Origin: Micromonosporaceae bacterium KJ-029 | Lineage (GTDB): Bacteria; Actinomycetota; Actinomycetes; Mycobacteriales; Micromonosporaceae | NCBI GenBank assembly: GCA_005402585.1 | Contig: BIFP01000002.1 | Coordinates: 62,001-126,000, forward strand | Direction of reading: 5' to 3' | Length of the DNA: 64,000 nt | Shown here: positions 19,203 to 28,644 of the stretch, in pieces | Position numbering within the stretch: the first letter of the stretch is position 1 | Layout: each line of letters opens with the position of its first letter | Program-made: the position numbers and the translations under genes | The notes under the pieces: generated by a model | What the model saw: the letters and a program-made list of their open reading frames with translations, nothing else | What the model was told of the DNA's origin: nothing | The model's database searches: none

Positions 19203-19243
19203 CGCGGGTCGGGTCATCGAAGGATGGCCCGACCCGACCCGCG
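19203..19243 (+). terminator. Intra-operon hairpin after the binding-protein gene
   Basis: Perfect 13-base-pair stem CGCGGGTCGGGTC / GACCCGACCCGCG with a 15-base loop, between the binding-protein gene and the first permease gene. A partial terminator or 3' stabiliser here is a common way of making more binding protein than permease. The paralogous operon has one at the same place. Confidence 0.65.
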
Positions 19244-19273
19244 ATTCGTCCCTTTCCAGAGAGACTGCCAAGT

Positions 19274-20212
19274 ATGTTCCGCTTCATCGTGCGGCGCCTG
19301 CTCCAGATGGTCGTGGCCTTCTTCGGGACCACACTGATCGTCTACGCGCTGATGTTCGCCGGCCAGGGTGACCCGATCCAGGCCCTCGCCGGAGAGCGCC
19401 CGGTCACCGCCGCGCAGCGGGCGTACCTCACCGAGAAGTACCACCTCGACGCGACCGGCATCGGCGGCTTCTTCTACCGGTACTTCGACTACATCTCGAA
19501 CCTGCTCCGCGGCAACCTGGGCGAGTCGCTCACCGGGCGGTCGATCGGCGACATCCTCGCCGACGCCTGGCCGGTAACGATCAAGCTGGCGCTGATCGCC
19601 ATCGCGGTCGCCGTCATCTTCGGCGTCACCGCGGGTGTGCTCGCCGGCATCCGCCGGGCCAGCATCTTCGACAACGCCACCCTGCTGCTGACCCTGCTGG
19701 TGCTCGGCATCCCGACGATCGTGCTCGCCCCGCTCGCGCAGTACTTCCTGGGCGTCAAGTGGCAACTGTTCCCGCCCACCTCCGGCGCCAACCCCGACTT
19801 CTACGCGCTGCTGCTGCCCGGCATCGTGCTCGGCTCGCTCTCCCTGGCCACCGCGCTGCGGCTGACCCGTACCTCGGTGGCCGAGAACCTGCGCGCCGAC
19901 TACGTGCGTACCGCCCGGTCGAAGGGCCTGCCGCGGCGGCGGGTGATCAGCGTGCACGTACTGCGCAACTCGCTCATCCCGGTGATCACCTTCCTCGGCG
20001 TGGAGGTCGGCAACCTGATGAGCGGCGCAATCATCACCGAGGGCGTTTTCAACATCCCCGGCGTCGGCTTCAACCTCTTCCGCGGCATCCGCACCGAGGA
20101 CGGCCCACTGGTGGTGGGCATCGTCAGCGTGCTCGTCGTGGTCTACCTCGTCTCCAACCTGGTGGTGGACATCCTGTACGCCGTACTCGACCCGAGGATC
20201 CGCTATGAGTGA
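19274..20212 (+). CDS. Peptide ABC transporter permease, DppB-like
   Basis: Integral membrane subunit of 312 residues, with about six hydrophobic segments and a periplasmic loop after segment 1 typical of DppB/OppB. The cytosolic EAA loop reads ADYVRTARSKGLPRRRV, which contacts the ATPases. It ends DPRIRYE, with the TGA stop lying inside a dispersed GAGTGAGCGCAGCG repeat. Second gene of the operon, 81 bases after the binding protein. Confidence 0.92.
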   Translation: MFRFIVRRLLQMVVAFFGTTLIVYALMFAGQGDPIQALAGERPVTAAQRAYLTEKYHLDATGIGGFFYRYFDYISNLLRGNLGESLTGRSIGDILADAWPVTIKLALIAIAVAVIFGVTAGVLAGIRRASIFDNATLLLTLLVLGIPTIVLAPLAQYFLGVKWQLFPPTSGANPDFYALLLPGIVLGSLSLATALRLTRTSVAENLRADYVRTARSKGLPRRRVISVHVLRNSLIPVITFLGVEVGNLMSGAIITEGVFNIPGVGFNLFRGIRTEDGPLVVGIVSVLVVVYLVSNLVVDILYAVLDPRIRYE

Positions 20213-20279
20213 GCGCAGCGAACGAATCATCAACGCAGTGGCCGCTCATGACGGGGCCGAGCGCAGCGAGGTGCCGGCA
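20209..20279. repeat. GAGCGCAGCGAACGAATCAT-type repeat at the dppB-dppC junction
   Basis: From the last codons of the dppB-like gene to the dppC-like start, the sequence has GAGTGAGCGCAGCGAACGAA and a second GAGCGCAGCGAG. It supplies the stop codon of one gene and the sequence just before the ATG of the next. A diverged copy fills the same junction in the other operon (40244-40325). Confidence 0.7.
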
Positions 20280-21235
20280 TGAGCGATTTCGAAACCGTGG
20301 CGGCCTCGGAGAACCAGGCAGCGCGGCGTGGGCCGTCGGGTGAGCCCGGCACGCCGAACCAGGTGGGCCAGCCGCGCAAGCCACGCAGCCTGGCCGGGGA
20401 CGCCTGGCGGGACCTGCGCCGCAAGCCGATCTTCTGGATCAGCCTGACGCTGGTGCTGCTGATCACCGCGATGGCCGCCGTGCCGGGCCTGTTCACCAGC
20501 AACGACCCGGCCGACTGCGTACTCTCCCGGCAGCACGCCGCGCCGTCCGGCGGGGCCATCTTCGGGTACGACTTCCAGGGCTGCGACACGTACGCCCGCG
20601 CGGTCTACGGCGCTCGCGCATCGCTGCTGGTCGGCGCCTTCTCCGCGCTGATGACCGGCGCGATCGCGCTGGTCGTGGGGATGCTCGCCGGATACTTCGG
20701 CGGCTGGGTCGACGCGGTGCTGTCCCGGCTCATCGACATCGTGCTCGGCATCCCGCTGCTGCTGGCCGCGATCGTTCTGCTCAAGCGCGTCTCCACCGAC
20801 AGCTCCACGGTTCGCCTCGCCTCGGTCATCTTCGTGTTGGCGGCGCTCGGCTGGACGACCGCCGCCCGGGTGGTCCGCTCCTCGGTGATCACCGCACGGG
20901 AGCAGGACTACGTGGCCGCGGCCCGGATGCTGGGCGCCGGCAACGGCCGGATCATGTGGCGGCACATCCTGCCGAACGCGCTCGCCCCGGCGATCGTGGT
21001 GCTGACCATCGCGCTCGGCTCGTTCATCGCCGCCGAGGCGACCCTGTCGTTCCTGGGCATCGGGCTGAAGGAGCCGACCATCTCCTGGGGCATCGACATC
21101 AACAGCGGGCGGGTGCACATGCGGGAGTCGGCCACCCCGCTCGTGGTCCCGTCGACCTTCCTCGCGTTGACCGTGCTGGCGTTCATCATGCTCGGCGACG
21201 CGATCCGAGACGCCTTCGACCCGAAGCTCCGGTGA
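20279..21235 (+). CDS. Peptide ABC transporter permease, DppC-like
   Basis: Integral membrane subunit of 318 residues. An N-terminal hydrophilic leader of about 50 residues is followed by a membrane segment near FWISLTLVLLITAMAAVPG, then a five-segment core. The EAA loop reads QDYVAAARMLGAGNGRIM and ILPNALAP. It forms the membrane channel with the DppB-like subunit. The ATG at 20279 starts MSDFETVAASENQ. The end FDPKLR is shared with the paralogue at 39302. Confidence 0.92.
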   Translation: MSDFETVAASENQAARRGPSGEPGTPNQVGQPRKPRSLAGDAWRDLRRKPIFWISLTLVLLITAMAAVPGLFTSNDPADCVLSRQHAAPSGGAIFGYDFQGCDTYARAVYGARASLLVGAFSALMTGAIALVVGMLAGYFGGWVDAVLSRLIDIVLGIPLLLAAIVLLKRVSTDSSTVRLASVIFVLAALGWTTAARVVRSSVITAREQDYVAAARMLGAGNGRIMWRHILPNALAPAIVVLTIALGSFIAAEATLSFLGIGLKEPTISWGIDINSGRVHMRESATPLVVPSTFLALTVLAFIMLGDAIRDAFDPKLR

Positions 21236-21240
21236 TGCCG

Positions 21241-21299
21241 GATGCGAGCGCGAGGAGTGAGCGCAGCGAGCCCCGCAGTCGCGAGCGAAAGGTAGGCAC
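21241..21299. repeat. GCGAGCGCGAGGAGTGAGCGCAG-type repeat between permease and ATPase genes
   Basis: The 64-base gap between the dppC-like stop and the GTG start of the dppD-like gene consists of AGTGAGCGCAGCGAGCCCC followed by GCAGTCGCGAGCGAAAGG. It is a relative of the repeat 1 kb upstream. The terminal GAAAGGTAGG can serve as the ribosome-binding site of the next gene. Confidence 0.6.
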
Positions 21300-22337
21300 G
21301 TGAGTCAACACGCGGTCCGGCCGACGCCGGCCTCTCCCACCCCACCCGGCGGTCACCTGCTCGAGGTGCGCGACCTGCACGTCGAGTTCCGCACCGGCGA
21401 GGGTGTGGCCAAGGTGATCAACGGGGTCAGCTACCACCTGGACCCGGGCGAGACCCTCGCCGTGCTGGGTGAGTCCGGCTCCGGCAAGTCCGTCACCGCT
21501 CAGGCCATCATGGGCATCCTGGACACCCCGCCGGCCCACATCAGCTCCGGCCAGATTCTCTACCAGGGCCGGGACCTGCTCGGCCTGTCGGAGGAGCAGC
21601 GCCGGCAGGTACGGGGCAAGGAGATCGCGATGATCTTCCAGGACGCCCTCTCCGCGCTGAACCCGGTCTTCCCGGTGGGTTGGCAGATCGGCGAGACGCT
21701 GCGTCAGCGGCTCGGGATGTCCCGCGCCGACGCCCGGCGACGTGCCGTGGAGCTGATGGACCTGGTGCAGATCCCGGGGGCGGCGAAGCGGCTCGGTGAC
21801 TACCCGCACCAGTTCTCCGGCGGGATGCGCCAGCGGGTGATGATCGCGATGGCGCTGGCCATGGAGCCGAAGCTGCTCATCGCCGACGAGCCAACCACCG
21901 CGCTCGACGTCACCGTGCAGGCCCAGATCATGGACCTCCTCGCCGACCTGCGGCGGGACCTCGACATGGCGATGATCCTGATCACCCACGACCTCGGCGT
22001 GGTCGCCGACGTCGCGGACCGGATCGCGGTCATGTACGCGGGCCGGATCGTCGAGCACGCCGACGTCCGCTCGCTGTACCGGGCGCCCGCGCACCCGTAC
22101 ACCAAGGGGTTGCTGGCGTCGATCCCGCGCCTGGACCAGCGCGGCGGGAAGCTCTCCACGATCCAGGGCCTGCCGCCCAACCTGATGCGCATCCCGAGCG
22201 GCTGCCCCTTCCACCCCCGGTGCCCGTACGCGCAGCAGGTCTGCGTGGACGTGGTGCCGCACGACCTGGTCCTCGGCGACGGCCGGACCAGCGCGTGCCA
22301 CTTCGCGCAGGAGGTACGTGATGACCGCGCCAGCTAG
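21300..22337 (+). CDS. Peptide ABC transporter ATP-binding protein, DppD-like
   Basis: ATPase of 345 residues. Walker A is GESGSGKS, the signature SGGMRQRV, Walker [13 protein letters not shown], and the switch histidine lies in ITHDLGVV. The C-terminal oligopeptide-transporter extension has the cysteine-containing block [14 protein letters not shown], which in DppD-type ATPases can bind an iron-sulfur cluster. The GTG at 21300 follows AAAGGTAGG. The last 17 bases overlap the next gene. It works as a heterodimer with the DppF-like ATPase. Confidence 0.93.
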   Translation: MSQHAVRPTPASPTPPGGHLLEVRDLHVEFRTGEGVAKVINGVSYHLDPGETLAVLGESGSGKSVTAQAIMGILDTPPAHISSGQILYQGRDLLGLSEEQRRQVRGKEIAMIFQDALSALNPVFPVGWQIGETLRQRLGMSRADARRRAVELMDLVQIPGAAKRLGDYPHQFSGGMRQRVMIAMALAMEPKLLIADEPTTALDVTVQAQIMDLLADLRRDLDMAMILITHDLGVVADVADRIAVMYAGRIVEHADVRSLYRAPAHPYTKGLLASIPRLDQRGGKLSTIQGLPPNLMRIPSGCPFHPRCPYAQQVCVDVVPHDLVLGDGRTSACHFAQEVRDDRAS

Positions 22338-23349
22338 CCCCACCAAGGTGCGGGGCGAGACGATCCTCTCGGTCAACCACCTGGTCAAGCACTTCCCGAT
22401 CACGCAGGGCGTGCTGCTCAAGAAGAAGGTCGGCGCGGTCAAGGCCGTCGACGGGGTGAGCTTCGAGCTGCGCCGGGGCGAGACGCTGGGCATCGTCGGC
22501 GAGTCGGGCTGCGGCAAGTCCACCCTCGCCCGGCTGCTGATGCGGCTGGAGAAGCCGACCGCCGGTCGGGCCACCCTGGCGGGACGCGACCTGTTCAGCA
22601 CCTCCGGCGCCGAGTTGCGCCGGATCCGGCGCAACATGCAGATGGTCATGCAGGACCCGTACACCTCGCTGAACCCGCGGATGACCGTCGGCGACATCAT
22701 CGGCGAACCGTTCGAGATCCACCCGGAGGCGGCTCCGAAGGGCAGCCGGCAGCGCCGGGTCCAGGAGCTGCTCGACGTGGTCGGGCTGAACCCGGAGCAC
22801 ATCAACCGCTACCCGCACCAGTTCTCCGGCGGCCAGCGGCAGCGCATCGGCATCGCCCGGGCGCTGGCGCTGCGGCCCGAGGTGATCGTCTGCGACGAGC
22901 CGGTGTCCGCGCTGGACGTCTCCATCCAGGCTCAGGTGATCAACCTGTTGGAGCAGCTCCAGGACGAGTTCGGCCTGTCGTACATCTTCATCGCCCACGA
23001 CCTGTCGGTGGTCCGGCACATCTCGGACCGGATCGCGGTCATGTACCTCGGCCGGATCGTGGAGATCGGCACCGAGGACGAGATCTACGAGCGGGCCACC
23101 CACCCGTACACCCAGGCGCTGCTGTCCGCGGCGCCGGTGCCGGACCCGGACGCCCGGGAGCATCGCACGGTCATCCGGCTCAAGGGCGACGTGCCGAGCC
23201 CGGCGGACCCGCCGAGCGGCTGCCACTTCCGGACCCGCTGCTGGAAGGCCCAGGAGATCTGTGCCGTCCAGGACCCGCAGACCGTCCTGCGGGCCGCCGA
23301 CCCGCACCCCTCCGCCTGCCACTTCGCCGAGCTGCGCCCAGGGGTGTAA
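22321..23349 (+). CDS. Peptide ABC transporter ATP-binding protein, DppF-like
   Basis: ATPase of about 342 residues. Walker [10 protein letters not shown], signature SGGQRQRI, Walker [13 protein letters not shown], switch IAHDLSVV. The C-terminal block [15 protein letters not shown] is the family's cysteine-bearing extension. The ATG at 22321 is preferred because GGAGGT lies five bases upstream; a GTG three bases earlier is an alternative. It is the last gene of the operon. The TAA stop is part of a palindromic repeat that reaches exactly to the stop codon of purH on the other strand. Confidence 0.93.
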   Translation: MTAPASPTKVRGETILSVNHLVKHFPITQGVLLKKKVGAVKAVDGVSFELRRGETLGIVGESGCGKSTLARLLMRLEKPTAGRATLAGRDLFSTSGAELRRIRRNMQMVMQDPYTSLNPRMTVGDIIGEPFEIHPEAAPKGSRQRRVQELLDVVGLNPEHINRYPHQFSGGQRQRIGIARALALRPEVIVCDEPVSALDVSIQAQVINLLEQLQDEFGLSYIFIAHDLSVVRHISDRIAVMYLGRIVEIGTEDEIYERATHPYTQALLSAAPVPDPDAREHRTVIRLKGDVPSPADPPSGCHFRTRCWKAQEICAVQDPQTVLRAADPHPSACHFAELRPGV

Positions 23350-23404
23350 GGAAGGGCCCCTTCTTAACGCCTGGCGTATTGAAGGGGCCCCCTTTTAACA
23401 CCTA
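23347..23404. repeat. GGAAGGGCCCCTTCTTAAC repeat spanning two stop codons
   Basis: A tandem pair of units fills the whole gap between the convergent dppF-like gene and purH. The left end is the TAA of dppF and the right end is the TAG of purH on the minus strand. Cores are AAGGGCCCCTT and AAGGGGCCCCC, followed by TTAACGCC and TTAACACC. It is very likely the shared 3'-end or terminator structure for both genes. Confidence 0.85.
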
Positions 23405-24973
23405 GTGGAAGAAGTGGCGGGTGCCGGTGAGGTACATCGTGACGCCGGCCTGCTTGCAGGCGGCGATCACCTCCTCGTCGCGGATCGAGCCGCCGGGCTG
23501 GACGATCGCCCGGATCCCGGCCTCGATGAGGATCTGCGGGCCGTCGGCGAACGGGAAGAACGCGTCCGAGGCCGCCACCGCGCCACGCGCCCGGTCGGCG
23601 CCGGCCCGGCTGACCGCCAGCCGGGCCGAGTCCACCCGGTTGACCTGGCCCATCCCGACGCCGACGGTCGCACCGTCGCTCGCCAGCAGGATCGCGTTGC
23701 TCTTCACCGCGCGCACCGCCCGCCAGGCGAAGGCCAGGTCGGCGAGGGTCGCCTCGTCGGCCGCCGCGCCGGTGGCCAGCCGCCAGCTGGCCGGGTCGTC
23801 GCCCTCGGCGTCGATCGCGTCGCGCAGCTGCACCAGTACGCCGCCAGTGACCTGCCGCCACTCGGCCGGCAGCGGCCGGTACTCCGGCGCCCGCAGCAGC
23901 CGGATGTTCTTCTTGGCCTGGAGCACCTCGGCCGCGCCGGGCTCGTAGCCGGGCGCCACCACGACCTCGGTGAAGATCTCGGCGATCTGCCCGGCCAGCT
24001 CGACCGAGACCGGTCGGTTCACCGCGATGACGCCGCCGAAGGCGGACACCGGGTCGCAGGCGTGCGCCTTGCGGTGCGCCTCCGCCACGTCCGCGCCGAC
24101 CGCGATCCCGCACGGGTTGGCGTGCTTGATGATGGCCACTGCGGCCTGGTCGGCGAAGTCGTTGGCGGCCCGCCAGGCGGCGTCCGCGTCGACGTAGTTG
24201 TTGTAGGACATCTCCTTGCCGTGCAGCTGCTCTGCCTGCGCCAGCCCGGCCGGGCTGGCGGGGTCGGCGTAAAGGGCGGCGGCCTGGTGCGGGTTCTCGC
24301 CGTAGCGCAGCACCGCCTGGCGGCGCAGCGCCAGCCCGGCGAACTCCGGCCAGCCGTCAGCGGCCGGCGCGAGGGACGCGGCGAACCACTCGGCGACGGC
24401 CACGTCGTACTCGGCGATGTCGGCGAAGGCGCGGGCGGCCAGCGCGCGCCGCTGGGCCAGGGTGAAGCCGCCGGCACCGAGCGCGTCCAGCAGCATCGGG
24501 TACGCGGCCGGGTCGGTCACCACCGCCACCGAGGCGTGGTTCTTGGCGGCGGCCCGAACCATCGCCGGCCCACCGATGTCGATCTGCTCGACGCACTCGT
24601 CCTGACTCGCCCCGGAGGCCACGGTCTGCTGGAACGGGTACAGGTTGGACACCAGCAGGTCGATCCCGGCGATGCCGTGCTCGTCGAGCTGGGCGGCGTG
24701 GGTGTCCTTGCGCAGGTCTGCGAGGAGGCCGCCGTGGATCTTCGGGTGCAGGGTCTTCACCCGGCCGTCGAGGATCTCCGGGAAGCCGGTCACCTGCTCC
24801 ACAGCGGTCACCGGCACACCGGCGCCGGCGATCGTCGACGCGGTGCTGCCGGTGGAGACGATCTCCACGCCGGCGGCGTGCAGCGACCGGGCCAGCTCGG
24901 CCAGGCCGGTCTTGTCGTAGACGCTGACCAGTGCCCGCCGGATCGGGCGGCGCCCGTCCTGGATGGAACTCAC
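23402..24973 (-). CDS. purH: AICAR transformylase / IMP cyclohydrolase
   Basis: Bifunctional enzyme for the last two steps of IMP synthesis: formyl transfer from 10-formyl-THF to AICAR, then ring closure. The protein has 523 residues. The N-terminal cyclohydrolase (MGS-like) domain begins [20 protein letters not shown] and continues through [21 protein letters not shown]. The transformylase domain has [13 protein letters not shown] and [11 protein letters not shown]. Its ATG overlaps the purN stop by four bases, so the two are coupled. It belongs functionally with purN, folD, guaA and guaB in this window. Confidence 0.97.
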   Translation of the reverse strand: MSSIQDGRRPIRRALVSVYDKTGLAELARSLHAAGVEIVSTGSTASTIAGAGVPVTAVEQVTGFPEILDGRVKTLHPKIHGGLLADLRKDTHAAQLDEHGIAGIDLLVSNLYPFQQTVASGASQDECVEQIDIGGPAMVRAAAKNHASVAVVTDPAAYPMLLDALGAGGFTLAQRRALAARAFADIAEYDVAVAEWFAASLAPAADGWPEFAGLALRRQAVLRYGENPHQAAALYADPASPAGLAQAEQLHGKEMSYNNYVDADAAWRAANDFADQAAVAIIKHANPCGIAVGADVAEAHRKAHACDPVSAFGGVIAVNRPVSVELAGQIAEIFTEVVVAPGYEPGAAEVLQAKKNIRLLRAPEYRPLPAEWRQVTGGVLVQLRDAIDAEGDDPASWRLATGAAADEATLADLAFAWRAVRAVKSNAILLASDGATVGVGMGQVNRVDSARLAVSRAGADRARGAVAASDAFFPFADGPQILIEAGIRAIVQPGGSIRDEEVIAACKQAGVTMYLTGTRHFFH

Positions 24974-25587
24974 GGAACTGTGACCTTTCTCCCGGTGATC
25001 GTCCAGCCTTCACGGACCAGCCGGCCCACCTGCTCGACGAGCTGGTGCCGCTCGGCCTCCTTGATCCGCTCGGTGAGCGTGTCGACGTCGTCGTCGTCGC
25101 GCACGGGCACCGCCACCTGCGCGACGATCGGCCCGGTGTCCATCCCCGCGTCGACGAAGAAGAGAGTCGCCCCGGTGACCTTCACCCCGTAGGCGAGGGC
25201 GTCACGCGGGCCGTGGATGCCGGGGAAGGCGGGCAGCAGGGTGTTGTGCGTGTTGAGGTAGCGGTCGCCGAAGGCGGCGAGGAAGCGCGGGCCGACCAGT
25301 TTCAGGAACCCGGCGGAGATGACCAGGTCGGGCCGGTGCTCGGCGACCCGGGCGGTGAGCGCCGCATCCCACTGCTCGCGCTCCGGATGATCCTTGAGCC
25401 GCTCCACGAAGGTCGGCACGCCTGCGGCGGCGGCCCGGTCCAGGCCGGCGACCCCGTCCCGGTCCGCGCCCACCGCGACCACCCGGGCCCCGTACGCCGG
25501 GTCGGCGGTCGCGTCCAGCAGGGCCTGCAGGTTGCTCCCGGAGCCGGAGACGAGGACGACGATGCGGGCGGACTCGGTCACCGGCAC
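24970..25587 (-). CDS. purN: Phosphoribosylglycinamide formyltransferase
   Basis: Transfers formyl from 10-formyl-THF to GAR, the third step of purine synthesis. The protein of 205 residues starts with [18 protein letters not shown] and carries the catalytic region [12 protein letters not shown], with [18 protein letters not shown] for the formyl donor. The start used is the GTG at 25587 (MPVTES). It is the upstream member of the purN-purH pair and overlaps purH by four bases. Confidence 0.95.
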   Translation of the reverse strand: MPVTESARIVVLVSGSGSNLQALLDATADPAYGARVVAVGADRDGVAGLDRAAAAGVPTFVERLKDHPEREQWDAALTARVAEHRPDLVISAGFLKLVGPRFLAAFGDRYLNTHNTLLPAFPGIHGPRDALAYGVKVTGATLFFVDAGMDTGPIVAQVAVPVRDDDDVDTLTERIKEAERHQLVEQVGRLVREGWTITGRKVTVP

Positions 25588-25752
25588 ACCCTATCGGCGG
25601 CAGGTCGGCGACGATTCGGCGCCCACCCGCTGGGCAGAGCGCCGATCGATGACTGCCGGAGTCGCACGGACCGGGTACGCTGCCGGTCGCTCGGGACCGG
25701 CGCGTGTCCGGCCCGCACCCTTCAGCGAAACGCACGTGAGGAGCACGTCAGC

Positions 25753-26049
25753 ATGCAGCCCGGATACCCGCCCCAGCCGCCCCAGCAGATCGACAACAAC
25801 ATGACAATGTCGATCGTCGCGATCTTCCTGTTCTGGCCGCTGGCCATCCCCGCGATCATCAACGCCTCGAAGGTCAACCCGCTGCTCCAGCAGGGCGACT
25901 ACGCCGGTGCCCAGGCCGCGGCAGCCGAGTCGAAGAAGTGGTCCAAGTGGGCCCTGATCGTCGGCATCGCCTGGATCGGCATCGTCGTGCTGTGCTGCCT
26001 GGGCAGCAGCCTGCTCGGCGCGCTCAGCAACAGCGCCATGAGCTACTGA
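25753..26049 (+). CDS. Small CD225/dispanin-like membrane protein
   Basis: 98 residues. A Pro/Gln-rich start (MQPGYPPQPPQQ) leads into two hydrophobic segments, MSIVAIFLFWPLAIPAIINA and WALIVGIAWIGIVVLCCLG. The conserved stretch between them (ASKVNPLLQQGDYAGAQAAAAESKKW) is typical of bacterial dispanin-like proteins. The function in bacteria is not established. The ATG at 25753 is preceded by GAGGAG. A second small membrane protein gene starts five bases after its stop, so they are probably co-transcribed, divergently from purN. Confidence 0.8.
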   Translation: MQPGYPPQPPQQIDNNMTMSIVAIFLFWPLAIPAIINASKVNPLLQQGDYAGAQAAAAESKKWSKWALIVGIAWIGIVVLCCLGSSLLGALSNSAMSY

Positions 26050-26054
26050 GCCGG

Positions 26055-26771
26055 ATGCAGCCCGACAACGCTGGTCAGGACCCGTACGGCCAGCAACCGC
26101 CGTACGGGGATCCGACCACGCCAGTTCCGGCCAATCCGTACGCGCCCCCCGCGGCGAATCCGTACGCCCCGCCACCGGCCAATCCGTACACCCCACCGGC
26201 GGATCCGTACTCGCCACCGGCCGATCCGTACGGCCAGCAGCCGCCCACCTCGGGGCAGCCGTACCCCCAGCCCCCGGCTTCCGGCGCACCGTACGACCCG
26301 TACGCGCCACTGACCGGCCAGTCCCCGGCCGCCGGTCAGCCCCCGGCCTACGAGCAGCCGGCGGCGTACGGCCAGCCGCCGGCGTATGGGCAGCCGCCGG
26401 CCTACGGGCAGCCGCCGGGCCAGCCGTACGGGCAGCCCTACCCCGACCCGTACGCCCCGCAGTACGGCGGCGCGGCGATGTACCCGAACGCGGGCTTCGC
26501 CGGCCCGACCGGCCAGCAGAACACGCTCGGCCTGGTGGCGATGATCCTCGGCATCGCGTCGATCCCGCTGACCTGCTGCTACCTCGGTATCCCGCTGGGG
26601 CTGGCCGCGATCGTCACCGGCTGGCTGGGCAAGCAGAAGGCGGACCAGGGTCTGGCCAGCAACTCCGGGCAGGCCCTCGCCGGCCTGATCTGCGGCGGGG
26701 TCGGTCTGCTGCTGGGCCTGGTGCACATCGTGCTGGTGACGTTGAGTTTCACCTTGCCGATGCAGCCCTGA
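26055..26771 (+). CDS. DUF4190-domain membrane protein with Pro/Tyr-rich repeats
   Basis: 238 residues. The first 150 or so are a disordered Pro/Tyr/Gly/Gln-rich tail with repeated NPYAPP, DPYSPP and AYGQPP units, encoded by imperfect DNA repeats. The C-terminal part has two hydrophobic segments (LGLVAMILGIASIPLTCCYLG and ALAGLICGGVGLLLGLVHIVL) flanking GLAAIVTGWLGKQKADQG, the DUF4190 signature. The tail should face the cytosol. It lies five bases behind the dispanin-like gene, with similar tail composition. Role unknown. Confidence 0.8.
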   Translation: MQPDNAGQDPYGQQPPYGDPTTPVPANPYAPPAANPYAPPPANPYTPPADPYSPPADPYGQQPPTSGQPYPQPPASGAPYDPYAPLTGQSPAAGQPPAYEQPAAYGQPPAYGQPPAYGQPPGQPYGQPYPDPYAPQYGGAAMYPNAGFAGPTGQQNTLGLVAMILGIASIPLTCCYLGIPLGLAAIVTGWLGKQKADQGLASNSGQALAGLICGGVGLLLGLVHIVLVTLSFTLPMQP

Positions 26772-26782
26772 TCGAGACAGGT

Positions 26783-26816
26783 CGAGGGGCGTTCCGGATC
26801 GGCGGGACGCCCCTCG
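26783..26816 (+). terminator. Hairpin after the DUF4190 gene
   Basis: CGAGGGGCGTTCC / GGGACGCCCCTCG, 13 pairs including one G-U, eight-base loop, 11 bases after the stop. It can also serve the convergent gene ending at 26890. Confidence 0.7.
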
Positions 26817-26889
26817 GCCGTCTCCGGCCGATCCTCGCCCCGATCCGGAAGCCCCGTCGCCAGTCGCGGCGACGCTCACGCTGGCGCTC

Positions 26890-28179
26890 TCAGCCGGCGA
26901 GCCGGGTGAGCCAGCGGGTGGCGGCGGCGCCGATCAGTGCGCCACCGCCGGTGACCACGGCGGCCGCGACCGCCACCTGCCAGCCGACCGGCCCGACCTC
27001 CGCCAGCCGACCGGCGCCCAACGGCCCGTTGGCGGCCTCTGCGGCGGCGCCCAGCAGCAGGCCGGCCACCGGCCCGGCGAGCACGGCCGGGGCGAGCAGT
27101 CGCTTCCAGGGTGGCTTGCGCTCGGCACCGGCCGGCCCGACCAGCCGGCGGGCGAGCAGCCAGCCGGTGGCCATCCCGACCAGGACCGGCACCGCGAGGA
27201 CCGCGGCCGACCAGAGCCCGTCGACCGGCCCGCTGGGCAGGCCGGCGAACAGCGGCAGGGCCGGCAGCGCGCCGACGGAGACCTCGCTGGTGCGAACCGC
27301 CGTGTCGGTGCCGACGGCGAAGCCGGGGCCGAGCAGGTAGCTGGTCGACCAGACCGTCGCGTTGGGCGCGTACGCCAGGCTGACCAGGGTGATGCCGGCC
27401 TGCCCGGCCACCCCGGTGCGGTAGGCCCCGATCAGGTCGGCCGCGTCGCCACCTCCGGTCGCCACGGCCAGTCCCGCCACGGCCGCCCCCGCGCCGAGCA
27501 GCACCAGCCCGGCCACCAGGCCGGCACGGACACCCGCACGCACCGGCATCGGCGCCCGGGCGGCGAACGCCGCGGCCAGTCCGGTGGTACGGGCCGCCCC
27601 CGCGCCGGCGGCGAGCGTGCCGAGGACCGCGAGCGTCAGCCCGGCGCGCACCGGCGACACGCTGAGACCGCCGCCGCCGACCAGCACCGCGGCGAGCACG
27701 CCCAGCAGGGCGTACGCGACGCCGACCGCGATGGCGGCGACGAGCGTACGACTCGGCGAGCGGCTGCCCCGGGCACCGATCGCACGGCTCGTGTGCACTC
27801 CGGCGCGAGTGAGCCGCCACACCGCCAGCGCGGTCACCGCGAGCGGAACCAGGCCCAGCGGACCGGTGGTGGTGGTCAGCGGCACCCCGTGCCCGAGCAA
27901 CCACCCGGCCGCCCCGGCACGCACCGCGCCGAGCAGGCTGGCGGCACCCTCGCTCAGCTGGAACAGCCAGAGCACCAGCGCCACCGGCAGCCAGGAGGTG
28001 AGCGCGGCACCACCGGCGGCGACCAGCGCGGCGACCGCGAGCGGCGCGTGGCTGCGGCCCGACGGGGCCGCCCGCTGAGCCGGCACCCGGCGCGGCGGGC
28101 CGGCCCGGCCGGGTGGCCGGTCGCCGGCTCCGCGGGCGTCGGTGGCCCGGCGAGGCTGGTCAGGGGTGACAAAGGACAT
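26890..28179 (-). CDS. DUF6350 multi-pass membrane protein
   Basis: 429 residues, with a basic hydrophilic N-terminus of about 45 residues and then roughly ten hydrophobic segments rich in Ala, Leu, Val and Gly. There are no catalytic motifs I recognise. A large uncharacterised membrane protein at this place, between sucCD and purN-purH, is a conserved feature of actinomycete genomes and corresponds to the DUF6350 family as I recall it. The start at 28179 (MSFVTPDQPRR) is an ATG. The function is unknown; the conserved context is the only clue. Confidence 0.75.
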   Translation of the reverse strand: MSFVTPDQPRRATDARGAGDRPPGRAGPPRRVPAQRAAPSGRSHAPLAVAALVAAGGAALTSWLPVALVLWLFQLSEGAASLLGAVRAGAAGWLLGHGVPLTTTTGPLGLVPLAVTALAVWRLTRAGVHTSRAIGARGSRSPSRTLVAAIAVGVAYALLGVLAAVLVGGGGLSVSPVRAGLTLAVLGTLAAGAGAARTTGLAAAFAARAPMPVRAGVRAGLVAGLVLLGAGAAVAGLAVATGGGDAADLIGAYRTGVAGQAGITLVSLAYAPNATVWSTSYLLGPGFAVGTDTAVRTSEVSVGALPALPLFAGLPSGPVDGLWSAAVLAVPVLVGMATGWLLARRLVGPAGAERKPPWKRLLAPAVLAGPVAGLLLGAAAEAANGPLGAGRLAEVGPVGWQVAVAAAVVTGGGALIGAAATRWLTRLAG

Positions 28180-28339
28180 CGGCTCTACTCTGGCATGCCG
28201 TGCCGACGTCGGCTGTCCGACACCACTCCATCGTGACGTCGAGTTCGTCCGATCCCGCGTGGGCGTGCGTGGCCCGGTCTAGCCTCAGGGACAGGGGCCG
28301 TGAAACACGTCGCGGCAGCGAGGCGTCCGGAGGGAAGTC

Positions 28340-28600
28340 GTGAGCACTCCGTATCCACCGCCCCCGCCGCGTCCTGCCGGCCGGAACCGCACCATCCTCT
28401 GGGGCGTCCTCGGCATCGTGACCGGCCTGCTCTGCTGCGGCATCCTCGGCATCGTCTTCGGTTGGCTGTCGCTGCGCGACGCGAAGCGGTACGGCCAGTC
28501 GCCGGTGCTCGGCTACCTGAGCATCGCCTTCGGCGTGCTCAACATCGTCGCCAGCCTGGTGCTGCGGGGAACCGGGCACTACCCGTACTGGAACCGCTGA
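28340..28600 (+). CDS. Small DUF4190-like membrane protein
   Basis: 86 residues. A short Pro-rich start (MSTPYPPPPPRPAGRNR) is followed by two hydrophobic segments (ILWGVLGIVTGLLCCGILGIV and LGYLSIAFGVLNIVASLVL) around FGWLSLRDAKRYGQ. This is the DUF4190-type hairpin without the long tail seen at 26055. The GTG start at 28340 follows GGAGGGAAGTC. It is a single gene, closed by a strong hairpin that includes its own stop codon. Function unknown. Confidence 0.75.
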   Translation: MSTPYPPPPPRPAGRNRTILWGVLGIVTGLLCCGILGIVFGWLSLRDAKRYGQSPVLGYLSIAFGVLNIVASLVLRGTGHYPYWNR

Positions 28601-28627
28601 GGGGCCGACCTCCTGGTCGGCCCCTCA
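28598..28627. terminator. Bidirectional hairpin between small membrane gene and sucD
   Basis: Perfect 13-base-pair stem TGAGGGGCCGACC / GGTCGGCCCCTCA with loop TCCT. The left arm contains the stop codon of the plus-strand gene. The convergent sucD stop is 18 bases to the right. Confidence 0.8.
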
Positions 28628-28644
28628 GTCAGGTCAGCGTCCGC

